Origin: [Anoxybacillus] calidus
GTDB taxonomy: Bacteria; Bacillota; Bacilli; Bacillales; Anoxybacillaceae
Assembly: GCF_013760845.1 (NCBI RefSeq)
Contig: NZ_JACDUU010000003.1
Location: forward strand, 306,606 to 370,605
Direction of reading: 5' to 3'
Length of the DNA stretch: 64,000 nt
How positions within the stretch are numbered: position 1 is the stretch's first letter; each line of letters starts with the position of its first letter. The notes under the pieces were generated by a model that saw only the letters and a program-made list of their open reading frames with translations, ran no database searches and was not told the origin of the DNA. Below, one piece after another: positions 9,226 to 21,464 of this stretch. The position numbers and the translations under genes were made by a program.

Positions 9226-9883
9226 TCTCTTGCCGAATGTACAGTGGGATAAAATTTGGGCAGCTACGGCTGAAACGCTTTATATGACAGGGATTTCTGT
9301 ATTGGCGACATTCATTCTCGGCATCATTCTCGGTTTATTGCTGTTTTTAACTTCAAAAGGGAATATATGGGAAAATAAAGTGGCTAATACGATGATCGCT
9401 GCTTTTGTAAATATTTTTCGTTCCATTCCATTTATTATCTTAATTATTTTGCTTATTCCGTTTACGAAATTGGTTGTCGGTACCATTCTCGGTGCTGAAG
9501 CAGCATTGCCGGCGTTAATTATTGGGGCTGCTCCGTTTTACGCCCGTATGGTGGAAATTGCTCTTCGCGAAATTGATAAAGGTGTCATTGAAGCAGCGAA
9601 ATCGATGGGAGCAACGACATCTACGATTATTTTTAAAGTATTGCTGCCTGAATCAATGCCAGCGCTTGTTTCCGGCATCACTGTTACGGCCATCGCGCTT
9701 GTCGGCTATACCGCTATGGCAGGAGTCGTCGGAGCCGGGGGCTTGGGGAACTTAGCTTATTTAGAAGGCTTCCAGCGCAATCATAACGATGTCACTTTCG
9801 TGGCAACTGTGTTAATTTTAGTTATTGTTTTTGTGATTCAGTTTATTGGTGACTTTGTCACTTCTAAAATAGATAAACGATAA
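9215..9883 (+). CDS. metP: Methionine ABC transporter permease MetP
   Basis: Membrane subunit of the methionine importer, 222 residues, with about five hydrophobic segments. The EAA-type coupling loop is EAAKSMGATTSTIIFKVLLP, which contacts MetN. It begins inside the end of metN behind GGAGGTGATG and ends 15 bases before metQ. Length and motif match MetI/MetP permeases. Confidence 0.95.
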   Translation: MWSNLLPNVQWDKIWAATAETLYMTGISVLATFILGIILGLLLFLTSKGNIWENKVANTMIAAFVNIFRSIPFIILIILLIPFTKLVVGTILGAEAALPALIIGAAPFYARMVEIALREIDKGVIEAAKSMGATTSTIIFKVLLPESMPALVSGITVTAIALVGYTAMAGVVGAGGLGNLAYLEGFQRNHNDVTFVATVLILVIVFVIQFIGDFVTSKIDKR

Positions 9884-9898
9884 AGGGGGATTTTAGAG

Positions 9899-10738
9899 AT
9901 GAAAAAATGGTTAACAGCTTTATTTGCCGTTGTTTTATTGTTCTCTCTTGCAGCATGCGGCAGTAAAGAAAATGCTGAAGGGGGCAAAGAAGGAACAAAA
10001 TCAGGTAAGCTTGTTGTTGGGGCATCTAACGTACCTCATGCGGAAATTTTAGAAAAAGCAAAACCAATCTTAAAAGAAAAAGGTATCGATCTTGAAATCG
10101 TAACATTCCAAGACTATGTATTGCCGAACAAAGCGCTAGCTGACAAAGAAATTGATGCAAACTATTTCCAACACATTCCTTATTTAGAGGCTCAGAAAAA
10201 AGAACATGGTTATGATTTCGTCAATGCTGGCGGGATTCATATCGAGCCAATCGGTGTATATTCTAAAAAATATAAAAGTCTTGAAGAGTTACCAGAAGGT
10301 GCAAAAATTATTATGAGCAACTCTGTTGCTGACCATGGCCGTATTTTATCAATGTTAGAGGAAAAAGGATTAATTAAATTAAAAGAAGGCGTAGACAAAA
10401 CAAAGGCAACGATTGACGATATTGTTGAAAATCCAAAGAAACTTGTGTTTGAAGCAGATGTGGAAGCAGGGCTATTACCGCAAGTGTACAAAAACAATGA
10501 AGGAGACGCTGTATTAATTAATGCGAACTATGCACTCGATGCTGGTTTAGATCCTGCAAAAGATCCGATTGCTGTTGAATCTCCAGAAAATAACCCATAC
10601 GTAAACATCATTGCCGTGCGTAAAGGCGATGAAAACCGTAAAGAAATTAAAACGCTTGTCGAAGTGCTTCAATCAAAAGAAATTCAAGATTTCATTAAAG
10701 AACAATATAAAGGAGCAGTCATCCCGGCAGCAAAGTAA
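9899..10738 (+). CDS. metQ: Methionine-binding lipoprotein MetQ
   Basis: Extracellular substrate-binding lipoprotein of the NlpA/MetQ family, 279 residues. The signal peptide is followed by a lipobox LAAC with the acylated cysteine at C20. Family features include VGASNVPHAEILE and DYVLPNKALADKEIDANYFQHIPYLE. It delivers methionine to MetP/MetN. It has its own AAAGGGGGATTTTAG ribosome site and is followed by a terminator, closing the metNPQ operon. Confidence 0.95.
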   Translation: MKKWLTALFAVVLLFSLAACGSKENAEGGKEGTKSGKLVVGASNVPHAEILEKAKPILKEKGIDLEIVTFQDYVLPNKALADKEIDANYFQHIPYLEAQKKEHGYDFVNAGGIHIEPIGVYSKKYKSLEELPEGAKIIMSNSVADHGRILSMLEEKGLIKLKEGVDKTKATIDDIVENPKKLVFEADVEAGLLPQVYKNNEGDAVLINANYALDAGLDPAKDPIAVESPENNPYVNIIAVRKGDENRKEIKTLVEVLQSKEIQDFIKEQYKGAVIPAAK

Positions 10739-10761
10739 CGATAAATATCCATTTGAAAAAG

Positions 10762-10793
10762 GAAGTGTCTTTTAACAGAGGCACTTCTTTTTT
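10762..10793 (+). terminator. Terminator after metQ
   Basis: GAAGTGTCTT pairs with GAGGCACTTC (two wobble pairs) and is followed by six T. Confidence 0.85.
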
Positions 10794-10865
10794 ATTGTTG
10801 TTTAATTGTCTTTTTTTTAAGCATACTAAGAGCGATATAATGATTTGAATAAAGGGGTGACATGG

Positions 10866-11228
10866 ATGGAGCAGCAATTTCAAACTTCAACGGAAGCAGC
10901 GCTGCACCATTATAAGGAAGGTTTAGGAACGTTTACGAAAAAACTTCCTGAGGTAGCTGAAAGTTTTAATGCTTTTACAGAAGCTTGTTTTAACGAGGGA
11001 GCTTTGTCAAGAAAGGAAAAACAACTAATTGCCCTTGGCATTAGTTTAGCGATGCAAGATGAATATTGTACGATTTATCATACGAAAGGCTGTTTAGATC
11101 AAGGTGCATCGGAGCAGGAAATTTTAGAAGCGTGCGGTGTTGCAGCAGCGTTTGCTGGAGGAGCGGCAATGAGCCAAGCGGTTACTCTCGTTCAAGAGTG
11201 CGTTGCTGAACTAAACCGAAAACATTAA
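10866..11228 (+). CDS. yurZ: Carboxymuconolactone decarboxylase/AhpD-family protein YurZ
   Basis: A 120-residue all-helical protein of the carboxymuconolactone decarboxylase superfamily. The conserved Cys/His pair is C68 and H72 in [11 protein letters not shown]; AhpD members use CxxC, so the C-x3-H form suggests a different redox or hydrolytic chemistry. ATG 10866 follows AAAGGGGTGACATGG; an upstream TTG (10845) is less well placed. As in B. subtilis it lies just before sufC, but an inverted repeat and 300 bases separate them. No substrate is known. Confidence 0.8.
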   Translation: MEQQFQTSTEAALHHYKEGLGTFTKKLPEVAESFNAFTEACFNEGALSRKEKQLIALGISLAMQDEYCTIYHTKGCLDQGASEQEILEACGVAAAFAGGAAMSQAVTLVQECVAELNRKH

Positions 11229-11236
11229 ACATTAAA

Positions 11237-11310
11237 AAGGGTCTGGCCTCTCAACGGCATATATGGGTAAATAAAATCCCATTTTTATTGTTTGAGAAAG
11301 TCAGACCCTT
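11237..11310 (+). terminator. Long inverted repeat after yurZ (probable terminator)
   Basis: AAGGGTCTGGCCTCTCAA (11237-11254) pairs imperfectly with TTGAGAAAGTCAGACCCTT (11292-11310), with an inner ATGGG/CCCAT stem. There is no T tract beyond ATTCTATTT. The GTCAGACCC core resembles the arm of the R1 repeats. Confidence 0.55.
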
Positions 11311-11453
11311 ATTCTATTTAGCACAAATGTCAATAGTAGGATAGCAGACAATCATGTTAGAACATATAGTATAAAGAAGTTAGTAAACTTTTTTGTTTAA
11401 AAAGTATAGTAATATTGGTAAATAGTTGCTAATCATTTTCATTTGTTATAAGA

Positions 11454-11495
11454 TTGTAATGAGAATAAAATGAGAATATGAGAAATTGAATGAGA
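11454..11495 (+). promoter_or_regulatory. Putative promoter and repeated ATGAGA motif before suf operon
   Basis: TTGTAA (11454-11459), 17 bases, TATGAG could be a SigA promoter with a weak -10. Four copies of ATGAGA begin at 11459, 11470, 11478 and 11490, and the reverse-type TCATTTTCATT lies just upstream (about 11432). The rest of 11311-11453 is AT-rich with nothing I recognise. Confidence 0.35.
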
Positions 11496-11533
11496 TACAC
11501 AAATTTTTTTGTGGAAAATTGGAGGTATTTGTC

Positions 11534-12316
11534 ATGGCAGTGTTGACGATTAAGGATCTTCATGTATCAGTTGAAGGGAAAGAAATTTTAAAAGGGGTTA
11601 ACCTCGAAGTAAAAGGTGGAGAAATCCATGCCATCATGGGACCGAACGGAACAGGAAAATCAACTTTGTCTTCGGCTATCATGGGGCATCCTAAATATGA
11701 AGTAACAAAAGGAAGCATCACGCTTGATGGTCAAGATGTACTTGAAATGGAAGTAGACGAGCGCGCTCGTGCTGGTCTTTTCTTAGCGATGCAATATCCA
11801 AGTGAAATCAGTGGAGTAACAAACGCGGATTTCCTTCGCGCAGCGATTAACGCTCGTCTTGGAGAAGGAAACGAAATTTCGTTAATGAAATTTATCCGCA
11901 AATTAGATGAAAAAATGGCGTTTCTTGAAATGAATCCAGATATGGCTCATCGTTACTTGAACGAAGGATTCTCCGGTGGTGAGAAAAAGCGCAACGAAAT
12001 TCTTCAATTAATGATGTTAGAACCAAAAATTGCAATTTTAGACGAAATCGACTCTGGTCTTGACATTGATGCATTAAAAGTTGTTTCAAAAGGCGTTAAC
12101 GAAATGCGTAGCAGCGAATTTGGCTGTCTTATTATTACACACTATCAACGCTTGTTGAACTACATTACTCCTGACTATGTGCATGTGATGATGCAAGGGC
12201 GCATTGTAAAATCTGGTGGTCCTGAATTAGCACAACGTTTAGAAGCAGAAGGCTATGACTGGATTAAAAAAGAACTAGGTATCGAAGACGACGAAGCTGT
12301 TGAGCAAGAAGCGTAA
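11534..12316 (+). CDS. sufC: Fe-S cluster assembly ATPase SufC
   Basis: ABC-type ATPase of the SufBCD scaffold, 260 residues, soluble. Walker A is GPNGTGKST (36-44), the signature FSGGE (146-150) and Walker B IAILDE (166-171), with the SufC-specific EKKRNEILQ. ATG 11534 has GGAGGTATTTGTC upstream and gives MAVLTIKDLHV. It is the first gene of sufCDSUB, the main Fe-S cluster assembly operon of Bacillus. Confidence 0.97.
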   Translation: MAVLTIKDLHVSVEGKEILKGVNLEVKGGEIHAIMGPNGTGKSTLSSAIMGHPKYEVTKGSITLDGQDVLEMEVDERARAGLFLAMQYPSEISGVTNADFLRAAINARLGEGNEISLMKFIRKLDEKMAFLEMNPDMAHRYLNEGFSGGEKKRNEILQLMMLEPKIAILDEIDSGLDIDALKVVSKGVNEMRSSEFGCLIITHYQRLLNYITPDYVHVMMQGRIVKSGGPELAQRLEAEGYDWIKKELGIEDDEAVEQEA

Positions 12317-12333
12317 GCGTTAGGAGGATTATT

Positions 12334-15291
<2,958 letters not shown>

Positions 15292-15325
15292 TAGCTGTAA
15301 CGCTTAAAAAGGAGGGCGAATGCAG

Positions 15326-16723
15326 ATGGCGAAAAAAATGCCAGAAATTGGCGAATATAAGTATGGGTTCGTCGATAAAGATGTTTCGATTTTCCGTGCG
15401 AAGCGCGGTTTAACGAGAGAGATTGTTGAAGAGATTTCGCGCATGAAAAATGAACCGGAATGGATGTTAGAATTTCGCTTAAAAGCATTGGATATTTTCT
15501 ACAGCATGCCAATGCCGCAATGGGGCGGAGACTTATCAAGCTTAGATTTTGATGAAATTACTTATTATGTAAAACCATCAGAAAAGTCTGAACGCTCTTG
15601 GGATGAAGTCCCTGCTGAAATTAAAGCAACATTTGATAAACTTGGTATTCCAGAAGCGGAACAAAAATATTTAGCAGGGGTATCTGCACAATACGAATCA
15701 GAAGTTGTTTACCATAATATGAAAGAAGATCTTGAGAAGCTGGGCGTTATTTTTAAAGATACAGATTCAGCTTTAAAAGAAAATGAAGATATTTTCCGTG
15801 AGCACTGGGCCAAAGTAGTGCCACCAACGGATAACAAATTTGCTGCACTTAACTCTGCGGTATGGTCAGGTGGTTCATTCATCTATGTTCCAAAAGGAGT
15901 GAAAGTGGATACGCCGTTGCAAGCGTATTTCCGTATTAACTCTGAGAACATGGGACAATTTGAGCGCACGTTAATTATCGTTGATGAAGGCGCACATGTT
16001 CATTACGTAGAAGGATGTACAGCACCAGTTTATACAACAAACTCATTGCATAGTGCAGTCGTTGAAATCATCGTCAAAAAAGGTGCTTACTGCCGCTATA
16101 CAACGATTCAAAACTGGGCGAACAACGTCTTTAACCTTGTTACGAAACGCGCCGTTTGCGAAGAAAACGCAACGATGGAATGGATTGATGGTAACATCGG
16201 TTCAAAATTAACGATGAAATATCCAGCTGTTATCTTAAAAGGAGAAGGGGCACGCGGATTAACTCTTTCCATTGCGATTGCCGGTAAAGGACAACACCAA
16301 GATGCTGGTGCAAAAATGATTCATCTTGCACCAAACACATCTTCAACGATTGTTTCAAAATCCATTTCTAAACAAGGCGGTAAAGTAACATATCGTGGTA
16401 TTGTTCATTTTGGCCGCAAAGCATCAGGTTCGCGTTCCAACATTGAGTGCGACACATTAATTATGGATAACCAATCGACTTCAGATACAATTCCATATAA
16501 CGAAATCTTAAATGACAACATCTCGCTTGAACATGAAGCGAAAGTATCGAAAGTATCTGAAGAGCAATTGTTCTATCTCATGAGCCGCGGTATTTCTGAG
16601 CAAGAAGCGACAGAAATGATTGTTATGGGCTTCATTGAGCCATTTACAAGAGAACTTCCAATGGAATATGCAGTGGAAATGAACCGTCTCATCAAGTTCG
16701 AAATGGAAGGTTCTATCGGCTAA
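15326..16723 (+). CDS. sufB: Fe-S cluster assembly scaffold SufB
   Basis: Core scaffold of the SufBC2D complex, 465 residues. ATG 15326 is preferred over ATG 15320 because GGAGGG (15311-15316) is then nine bases away and the product starts [15 protein letters not shown] as in relatives. Conserved SufB blocks include [20 protein letters not shown] and [20 protein letters not shown]. It is the last suf gene and is followed by a terminator. Confidence 0.97.
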   Translation: MAKKMPEIGEYKYGFVDKDVSIFRAKRGLTREIVEEISRMKNEPEWMLEFRLKALDIFYSMPMPQWGGDLSSLDFDEITYYVKPSEKSERSWDEVPAEIKATFDKLGIPEAEQKYLAGVSAQYESEVVYHNMKEDLEKLGVIFKDTDSALKENEDIFREHWAKVVPPTDNKFAALNSAVWSGGSFIYVPKGVKVDTPLQAYFRINSENMGQFERTLIIVDEGAHVHYVEGCTAPVYTTNSLHSAVVEIIVKKGAYCRYTTIQNWANNVFNLVTKRAVCEENATMEWIDGNIGSKLTMKYPAVILKGEGARGLTLSIAIAGKGQHQDAGAKMIHLAPNTSSTIVSKSISKQGGKVTYRGIVHFGRKASGSRSNIECDTLIMDNQSTSDTIPYNEILNDNISLEHEAKVSKVSEEQLFYLMSRGISEQEATEMIVMGFIEPFTRELPMEYAVEMNRLIKFEMEGSIG

Positions 16724-16739
16724 TAAAAAATCGAAAACA

Positions 16740-16779
16740 AACCGATTATTCGTCAAACAAGGCGGATAATCGGTTTTCT
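16740..16779 (+). terminator. Terminator of the suf operon
   Basis: AACCGATTAT pairs with ATAATCGGTT and is followed by a T-rich run (TTCTTGTTTTT). Confidence 0.85.
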
Positions 16780-16884
16780 TGTTTTTAGGTCGATATGATA
16801 TTCTCGTTAGATGGATAGCAGGAGATGCGATCCTTTTTCTCACTGCTCTGTACTTATGGTATGATGAAATTGCAGGTGATGAAT

Positions 16885-17730
16885 ATGATTTACGTCGGAC
16901 TAACCGGATGGGGAGACCACGACAGTATTTATCCATCTGGAATATCAGCAAAAGACAAATTACAGGAATATGCTGCCCATTTCCCAACGGTAGAGGTTGA
17001 TTCTTATTTTTATGCGATTCAGCCGAGACAAAATGTCGAAAAATGGATTCGCGAAACGCCGAAGTCGTTCCAATTTATTGTGAAAGCGTATCAAGGAATG
17101 ACGGGGCATGAGCGTGGAGAAATCCCGTATAAAAATAAAGAAGAAATGTTTTCTGCATTTTTAACATCGATCGAACCATTTATTGAAGCAGGAAAACTGG
17201 CGATGGTGTTATTTCAATTTCCTCCTTGGTTTGATTGCCGCCGGGAGCATGTTATGTACTTGCGCTGGTGTCGTGAACAAATGGTAGATGTGCCGGTAGC
17301 GCTTGAGTTTCGTCATCAATCATGGTTTACACCGCGTTTTTATGAAAAAACATTAAAATTTATGGAAGAGGAAAAATGGATTCATAGCATTTGTGATGAA
17401 CCGCAGGCAGGCGAAGGATCGATTCCGACCGTTCTTTATCCGACTGACTCAAAGAAAACGCTTGTGCGTCTTCATGGCCGAAACGTTTATGGATGGAATA
17501 GACCGAGTGAAGAAAATTGGAGGGCGGTTCGTTATTTGTACCGTTATAATGAAGCAGAATTAGCAGAGTGGGTGGAACATTTAAAGAAATTAGAAAAGAA
17601 GACGGAAAATATTTATGTCTTGTTTAACAATAACTCTGGCGGTGATGCAGCGGATAATGCAAAACAGCTTATCCAAATGCTGGGCATCGAATATACTGAT
17701 TTAGCGCCTCGGCAGTTAGATTTATTTTAG
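16885..17730 (+). CDS. yunF: DUF72 family protein YunF
   Basis: A 281-residue DUF72 protein with a TIM-barrel-like pattern. It starts MIYVGLTGWGDHDSIYP, includes VEVDSYFYAI (characteristic of the family) and ends FNNNSGGDAADNAKQL. The function is unknown. ATG 16885 is chosen because AGGTG (16874-16878) precedes it by six bases; longer versions from 16825 or 16879 lack this. It is followed 15 bases later by yunE, so the yun genes may form one unit. Confidence 0.85.
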   Translation: MIYVGLTGWGDHDSIYPSGISAKDKLQEYAAHFPTVEVDSYFYAIQPRQNVEKWIRETPKSFQFIVKAYQGMTGHERGEIPYKNKEEMFSAFLTSIEPFIEAGKLAMVLFQFPPWFDCRREHVMYLRWCREQMVDVPVALEFRHQSWFTPRFYEKTLKFMEEEKWIHSICDEPQAGEGSIPTVLYPTDSKKTLVRLHGRNVYGWNRPSEENWRAVRYLYRYNEAELAEWVEHLKKLEKKTENIYVLFNNNSGGDAADNAKQLIQMLGIEYTDLAPRQLDLF

Positions 17731-17745
17731 AACGGAGAGGAAAAG

Positions 17746-18564
17746 ATGGAATACGTATTGCTTATTTTGATTGGATTTACAGCAGGGACCATTGGAAGTT
17801 TAGTTGGGTTGGGAGGCGGCGTCATCATTGTGCCAGCCTTGTTGTTTTTAGGAGCAACCGCTTTTCTGCCGGAGATATCGCCGCAAGTAGCGGTTGGTAC
17901 GTCGCTTGTCGTTATTATTTTTAACGGATTATCTTCCACATTAAGCTACATGAAACATAAGACGGTGGATTACAAAAGCGGTCTTCTTTTCTTTTTAGGA
18001 AGCGGCCCTGGAGCTATTATTGGAGCATGGGTAAACAATTTGTTAAATGTAGCTCATTTTTCACTTTATTTTGGAATGTTTCTCGTTTTTTCTTCGTTCT
18101 TGTTCATGTTGCAAGGGCGCTCTGCTAATGAGAGAAAAAGGAAAAATTTAAAGCTTATTCGTACATATATAACGAACGAGGGTGAAACCATTACTTACGG
18201 TTATCATCCAGTACCCGCTATCCTGATTTCCTTTATTGTTGGCTTTTTTGGTGGTTTGTTTGGTATTGGTGGCGGCTCTTTAATGGTGCCGGCAATGATT
18301 CTATTATTTTTCTTCCCACCGCATGTAGCGGTGGCAACTACCATGTTTATTATCTGTTTATCTTCCTTAGTAAGTTCATTTACTCATATTATGTTAGGAA
18401 ATGTTCAATGGATGTTTACTCTTGCGCTTATTCCAGGAGTATGGTTTGGCGCAAAGACTGGAGCATGGATTAATCAAAGGTTAAAAAGTAAAACGATTGT
18501 AATGATTTTGCGCATTGTGCTGATTCTTCTTGGTATTCGTCTTATTTATCAAGGCATTGCCTAA
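17746..18564 (+). CDS. yunE: TSUP (TauE/SafE) family membrane permease YunE
   Basis: Integral membrane protein of 272 residues with about eight hydrophobic segments in two homologous halves. Each half carries the family glycine motif: GLGGGVIIVPA near residue 24 and GIGGGSLMVPA near residue 174. TSUP members export or import sulfonates and other organic anions; the substrate here is unknown. It starts with ATG behind GGAGAGGAAAAG and lies between yunF and yunD. Confidence 0.85.
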   Translation: MEYVLLILIGFTAGTIGSLVGLGGGVIIVPALLFLGATAFLPEISPQVAVGTSLVVIIFNGLSSTLSYMKHKTVDYKSGLLFFLGSGPGAIIGAWVNNLLNVAHFSLYFGMFLVFSSFLFMLQGRSANERKRKNLKLIRTYITNEGETITYGYHPVPAILISFIVGFFGGLFGIGGGSLMVPAMILLFFFPPHVAVATTMFIICLSSLVSSFTHIMLGNVQWMFTLALIPGVWFGAKTGAWINQRLKSKTIVMILRIVLILLGIRLIYQGIA

Positions 18565-18591
18565 AATAGCGATAAAAGGGGATGCTGATGC

Positions 18592-19986
18592 TTGAAAAGA
18601 ACCATTTATATTTATCATACAAATGATATACACAGTCATTTTGAAAATTGGCCGAGAATTGCTTGGTTTTTAAAGAAGCAAAGAAAGGTTCATCAACAAA
18701 GAAATGAAACAATGCTTTTATTCGACATCGGAGATTTTGTTGACCGGTCTCATCCGATTACAGAAGCAACGAATGGCAAAGCAAATGTTGAACTGTTAAA
18801 TGACTTAGGTTATGATGCAGTGACCATCGGCAATAATGAAGGGATTACTCTGCCTTATGAACATTTAAACCAATTGTATCAAAAAGCTGATTTCCCGGTT
18901 CTTGTTGCGAATTTGTTTACACGAAGCGGGGAAAGACCGAAATGGGCACAGCCGTATTTCATTATTCCGTTGTCTGAAACATTGAAAATCGGAGTGATCG
19001 GTTTAACGATTCATTTTACAAAGTTTTATGAATTACTCGGCTGGACAATTGAAAATCCGTTTGCTGTATTAAAAGAGATATTAAAAGAACTGAAGCCTCA
19101 GGTGGACTTTATTATTTTGCTGTCTCATTTGGGAATTCATGAAGACGAACAAATAGCAGAGATGTTTACGGATATTGATCTTATTCTTGGTGCTCATACG
19201 CATCATTTGCTTCCAGAAGGGCAATATATTCGCAATGCATTACTATGTGGAGCAGGAAAATATGGTGAGTATATCGGGGTTGTGAAAATAGAGATCGATG
19301 ACGAAACAAAAACGTTTGATAAGAAAGCTTCGATTATTACAGTTTCTGAGCTGCAGGAATGCGGTGATACGGAACAGAAATTGGCGAGTCTTTATCATCA
19401 AAGTGAAGAAAAACTGGGCGAAACAATTGTTGAATTAACAGAAGACTTAGAGTTACACTGGTTTGCTCCTTCGAGATTTCCGAAATTGTTAGCCGAGGCG
19501 TTAAAAGAGTGGTGCAACGGTGATATCGGCATGGTCAACGCCGGGGTATTATTAGAGCCGCTCTATAAGGGGATTGTAACAAAAAAAGATTTACATCGCA
19601 TTTGCCCGCATCCGATTAATCCTTGTAAAGTGTATTTGAGAGGGGATGAACTAAAGGAAGTGATTTTGCAGGCTGCTACAGAGCGGATGAAAACATTACA
19701 AATAAAAGGCCTAGGATTTCGCGGTAAAATCATGGGACAGATGGCGTACGAAGGCGTCCAGCTCGAAACAGAGAGGCTGAGCGACGGACTTGAACATATC
19801 GAACACATTTTTATTAATGGGGAACCGCTTGATTTAGAAAAAACGTATGCAGTAGCAACGATTGATATGTTTACATTTGGCAATCTTTATCCAGAGATTC
19901 GCCGTGCGGAACGGAAGGAATATTATATGCCGGAGTTCCTGCGCGATGTTCTCGCCTGGAAATTAAGCAATTTATATAAAACTTAG
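18592..19986 (+). CDS. yunD: Metallophosphatase/5'-nucleotidase-like protein YunD
   Basis: A 464-residue cytosolic two-domain protein: an N-terminal metallophosphoesterase and a C-terminal 5'-nucleotidase domain (about 290-440). Metal-site motifs are HTNDIHSHF, FDIGDFVDRS, LSHLGIHEDE and LGAHTHHLLPEG. The usual GNHE is GNNE here (IGNNEGITLP). There is no signal peptide, unlike secreted UshA. The start is TTG 18592 behind AAAGGGGATGCTGATGC. The nucleotide substrate is unknown. Confidence 0.85.
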   Translation: MKRTIYIYHTNDIHSHFENWPRIAWFLKKQRKVHQQRNETMLLFDIGDFVDRSHPITEATNGKANVELLNDLGYDAVTIGNNEGITLPYEHLNQLYQKADFPVLVANLFTRSGERPKWAQPYFIIPLSETLKIGVIGLTIHFTKFYELLGWTIENPFAVLKEILKELKPQVDFIILLSHLGIHEDEQIAEMFTDIDLILGAHTHHLLPEGQYIRNALLCGAGKYGEYIGVVKIEIDDETKTFDKKASIITVSELQECGDTEQKLASLYHQSEEKLGETIVELTEDLELHWFAPSRFPKLLAEALKEWCNGDIGMVNAGVLLEPLYKGIVTKKDLHRICPHPINPCKVYLRGDELKEVILQAATERMKTLQIKGLGFRGKIMGQMAYEGVQLETERLSDGLEHIEHIFINGEPLDLEKTYAVATIDMFTFGNLYPEIRRAERKEYYMPEFLRDVLAWKLSNLYKT

Positions 19987-20042
19987 GCACGATTTTCTTT
20001 CCTCTTCATACATTGAAGTAGAGGAAGGGGGCGTGGTGGAAA

Positions 20043-20345
20043 ATGGTTACCGTAACACCGGTTTTTATTGAAAATCATCCATTTATCGCTATTTCTGTTC
20101 AATTGCCGAAAACGAATTTGTTAGCTGTTACTAGTGACAAAGGTTATATTATGTGCGGAGCATTGGATGTAGGATTATTAAATGAAAAGTTAAAGAGTCG
20201 GGGCATTATTGCCGGAAGAGCTGTCGGAGTTCGCACAATTGAGCAGCTGTTGGAAGCTCCGCTTGAATCAGTGACGATTGCCGCTGAGGAACTAGGCATT
20301 ACGGTTGGTACAAAAGGAAAAGATGCGTTATTAAAAATGATATAG
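20043..20345 (+). CDS. yunC: DUF1805 family protein YunC
   Basis: A 100-residue protein of the DUF1805/YunC family with a compact alpha-beta pattern: TSDKGYIMCGALDVGLLNEK, then GIIAGRAVGVRTIEQLL. The function is unknown. It starts with ATG behind GGAAGGGGGCG, 56 bases after yunD. About 200 bases of AT-rich DNA follow before yunB. Confidence 0.8.
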   Translation: MVTVTPVFIENHPFIAISVQLPKTNLLAVTSDKGYIMCGALDVGLLNEKLKSRGIIAGRAVGVRTIEQLLEAPLESVTIAAEELGITVGTKGKDALLKMI

Positions 20346-20490
20346 CTATATATTTGGGACAGTTACTTCCAACTAATCTGTCGTATGCATCTTAGACATC
20401 TTATGAATCGGGTTATGAAATGAAATGCAATGATTAAGAGTTGTGAAACAGCAATAGTAGCAAATTAAGAAAAATAATACAAATAAACTG

Positions 20491-20520
20491 CGCTATGTCC
20501 TCTCTTTACGGCATACATAT
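20491..20520 (+). promoter_or_regulatory. Possible SigE promoter of yunB
   Basis: CATACATAT at 20512-20520 fits the SigE -10 (CATACAnT), with a poorer GCTATGT where the -35 should be. yunB homologues are known mother-cell genes. The match is partial. Confidence 0.35.
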
Positions 20521-20543
20521 AGCTTGTAAAGGGGGGATTTTTA

Positions 20544-21299
20544 TTGGCTAAGTTTCCCATCCGCATGAGACAGGCAGGACCGTTACCTTTTCGTTATGTA
20601 TTTTTGTTGACGACAGTATTTTTTATTTTATCGACAGCAATCAGTATTTGGATTATTAATAAGGGAATTGAGCCGACATTAATTGATATTGCTGAAAAGG
20701 AAACGAAGCGGATTGCCAATCTTATCATTGACAGCTCTGTTGATCAGCAAATTCTCAACGGTGATATTGATGTGAATAACTTAATTAAGGTGGAAAAGGA
20801 TGAATACGGAAAAATTTCTTCTATTGATTTTGATGCTGCTGTTGTTCAACATGTGCTTGCAAAAACGAATGATAGTGTGCAAACCAGTTTGAAAGCAGCG
20901 ATGGAAGGGAATTTGGATGAATTAGAATTTTATGACAAAGATATTAAACCGAAAGAACCGAAAGAAAAAGGAATTATTTATTATATTCCATTAGGGCAAG
21001 CCACAAATAATACGCTTCTTGGGAACCTTGGTCCTCGTATTCCAGTGCGGTTTTATATCATGGGTAATGTTGAATCAGATGTAAAAGAGACGATTCAGCC
21101 GTTTGGAATTAATAATGCATTAGTGAAAGTTTATATACAAATTGAAGTAAATGTTCAAGTCGTCATTCCATTTGCGACGAAAACAGCGACCGTATCGAAC
21201 AATATTCCTATAGCGATGCAAGTCATTTCAGGGGAAGTACCAAAGTTTTATAATAATGGCGGCAATGTCGATCCTTCCATTGAAATGCCGTCAGAATAA
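20544..21299 (+). CDS. yunB: Sporulation protein YunB
   Basis: A 251-residue protein with one N-terminal membrane segment (about residues 17-37) and a large outside domain, matching YunB, a SigE-regulated protein needed for efficient sporulation. Two YunB-like stretches are IPVRFYIMGNVESDVKET and INNALVKVYIQIEVNVQVV. It starts with TTG 20544 directly after GGGGGGATTTTTA. Its biochemical role is unknown. It converges on lytH, another spore gene. Confidence 0.85.
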   Translation: MAKFPIRMRQAGPLPFRYVFLLTTVFFILSTAISIWIINKGIEPTLIDIAEKETKRIANLIIDSSVDQQILNGDIDVNNLIKVEKDEYGKISSIDFDAAVVQHVLAKTNDSVQTSLKAAMEGNLDELEFYDKDIKPKEPKEKGIIYYIPLGQATNNTLLGNLGPRIPVRFYIMGNVESDVKETIQPFGINNALVKVYIQIEVNVQVVIPFATKTATVSNNIPIAMQVISGEVPKFYNNGGNVDPSIEMPSE

Positions 21300-21315
21300 C
21301 AGGTTTATAAACATA

Positions 21316-21438
21316 TTGTCAAATTTATGCACAATTGTAGTAATGATGGTTATCGGTATCGTTGTAATTTTAGGAAGTCTTGCGGCTAGTATCATTCATG
21401 CGGTAATAAAGAACAAAACGCAAAAGCATAAAGAATGA
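21316..21438 (+). CDS. Possible small single-span membrane protein
   Basis: A short frame just after yunB: about 40 residues with a hydrophobic core VVMMVIGIVVILGSLAASII and a basic tail KNKTQKHKE. Starts could be TTG 21316 or ATG 21343, neither with a good ribosome site; the frame is also open back into yunB. The hydrophobic-then-lysine pattern is protein-like, but without homologues this stays tentative. Confidence 0.3.
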   Translation: MSNLCTIVVMMVIGIVVILGSLAASIIHAVIKNKTQKHKE

Positions 21439-21464
21439 GGTCGGCTTCGGTCGACCTCATTTTC
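21434..21464. terminator. Bidirectional terminator between yunB side and lytH
   Basis: AATGAGGTCG pairs with CGACCTCATT around GCTTCGGT, with T and A runs on either side. It overlaps the lytH stop codon. Confidence 0.8.

Noticed and set aside
16508-16987. A 159-codon minus-strand frame across the sufB end
   Set aside because: It crosses the suf terminator and opposes two certain genes; its product has no recognisable domain.
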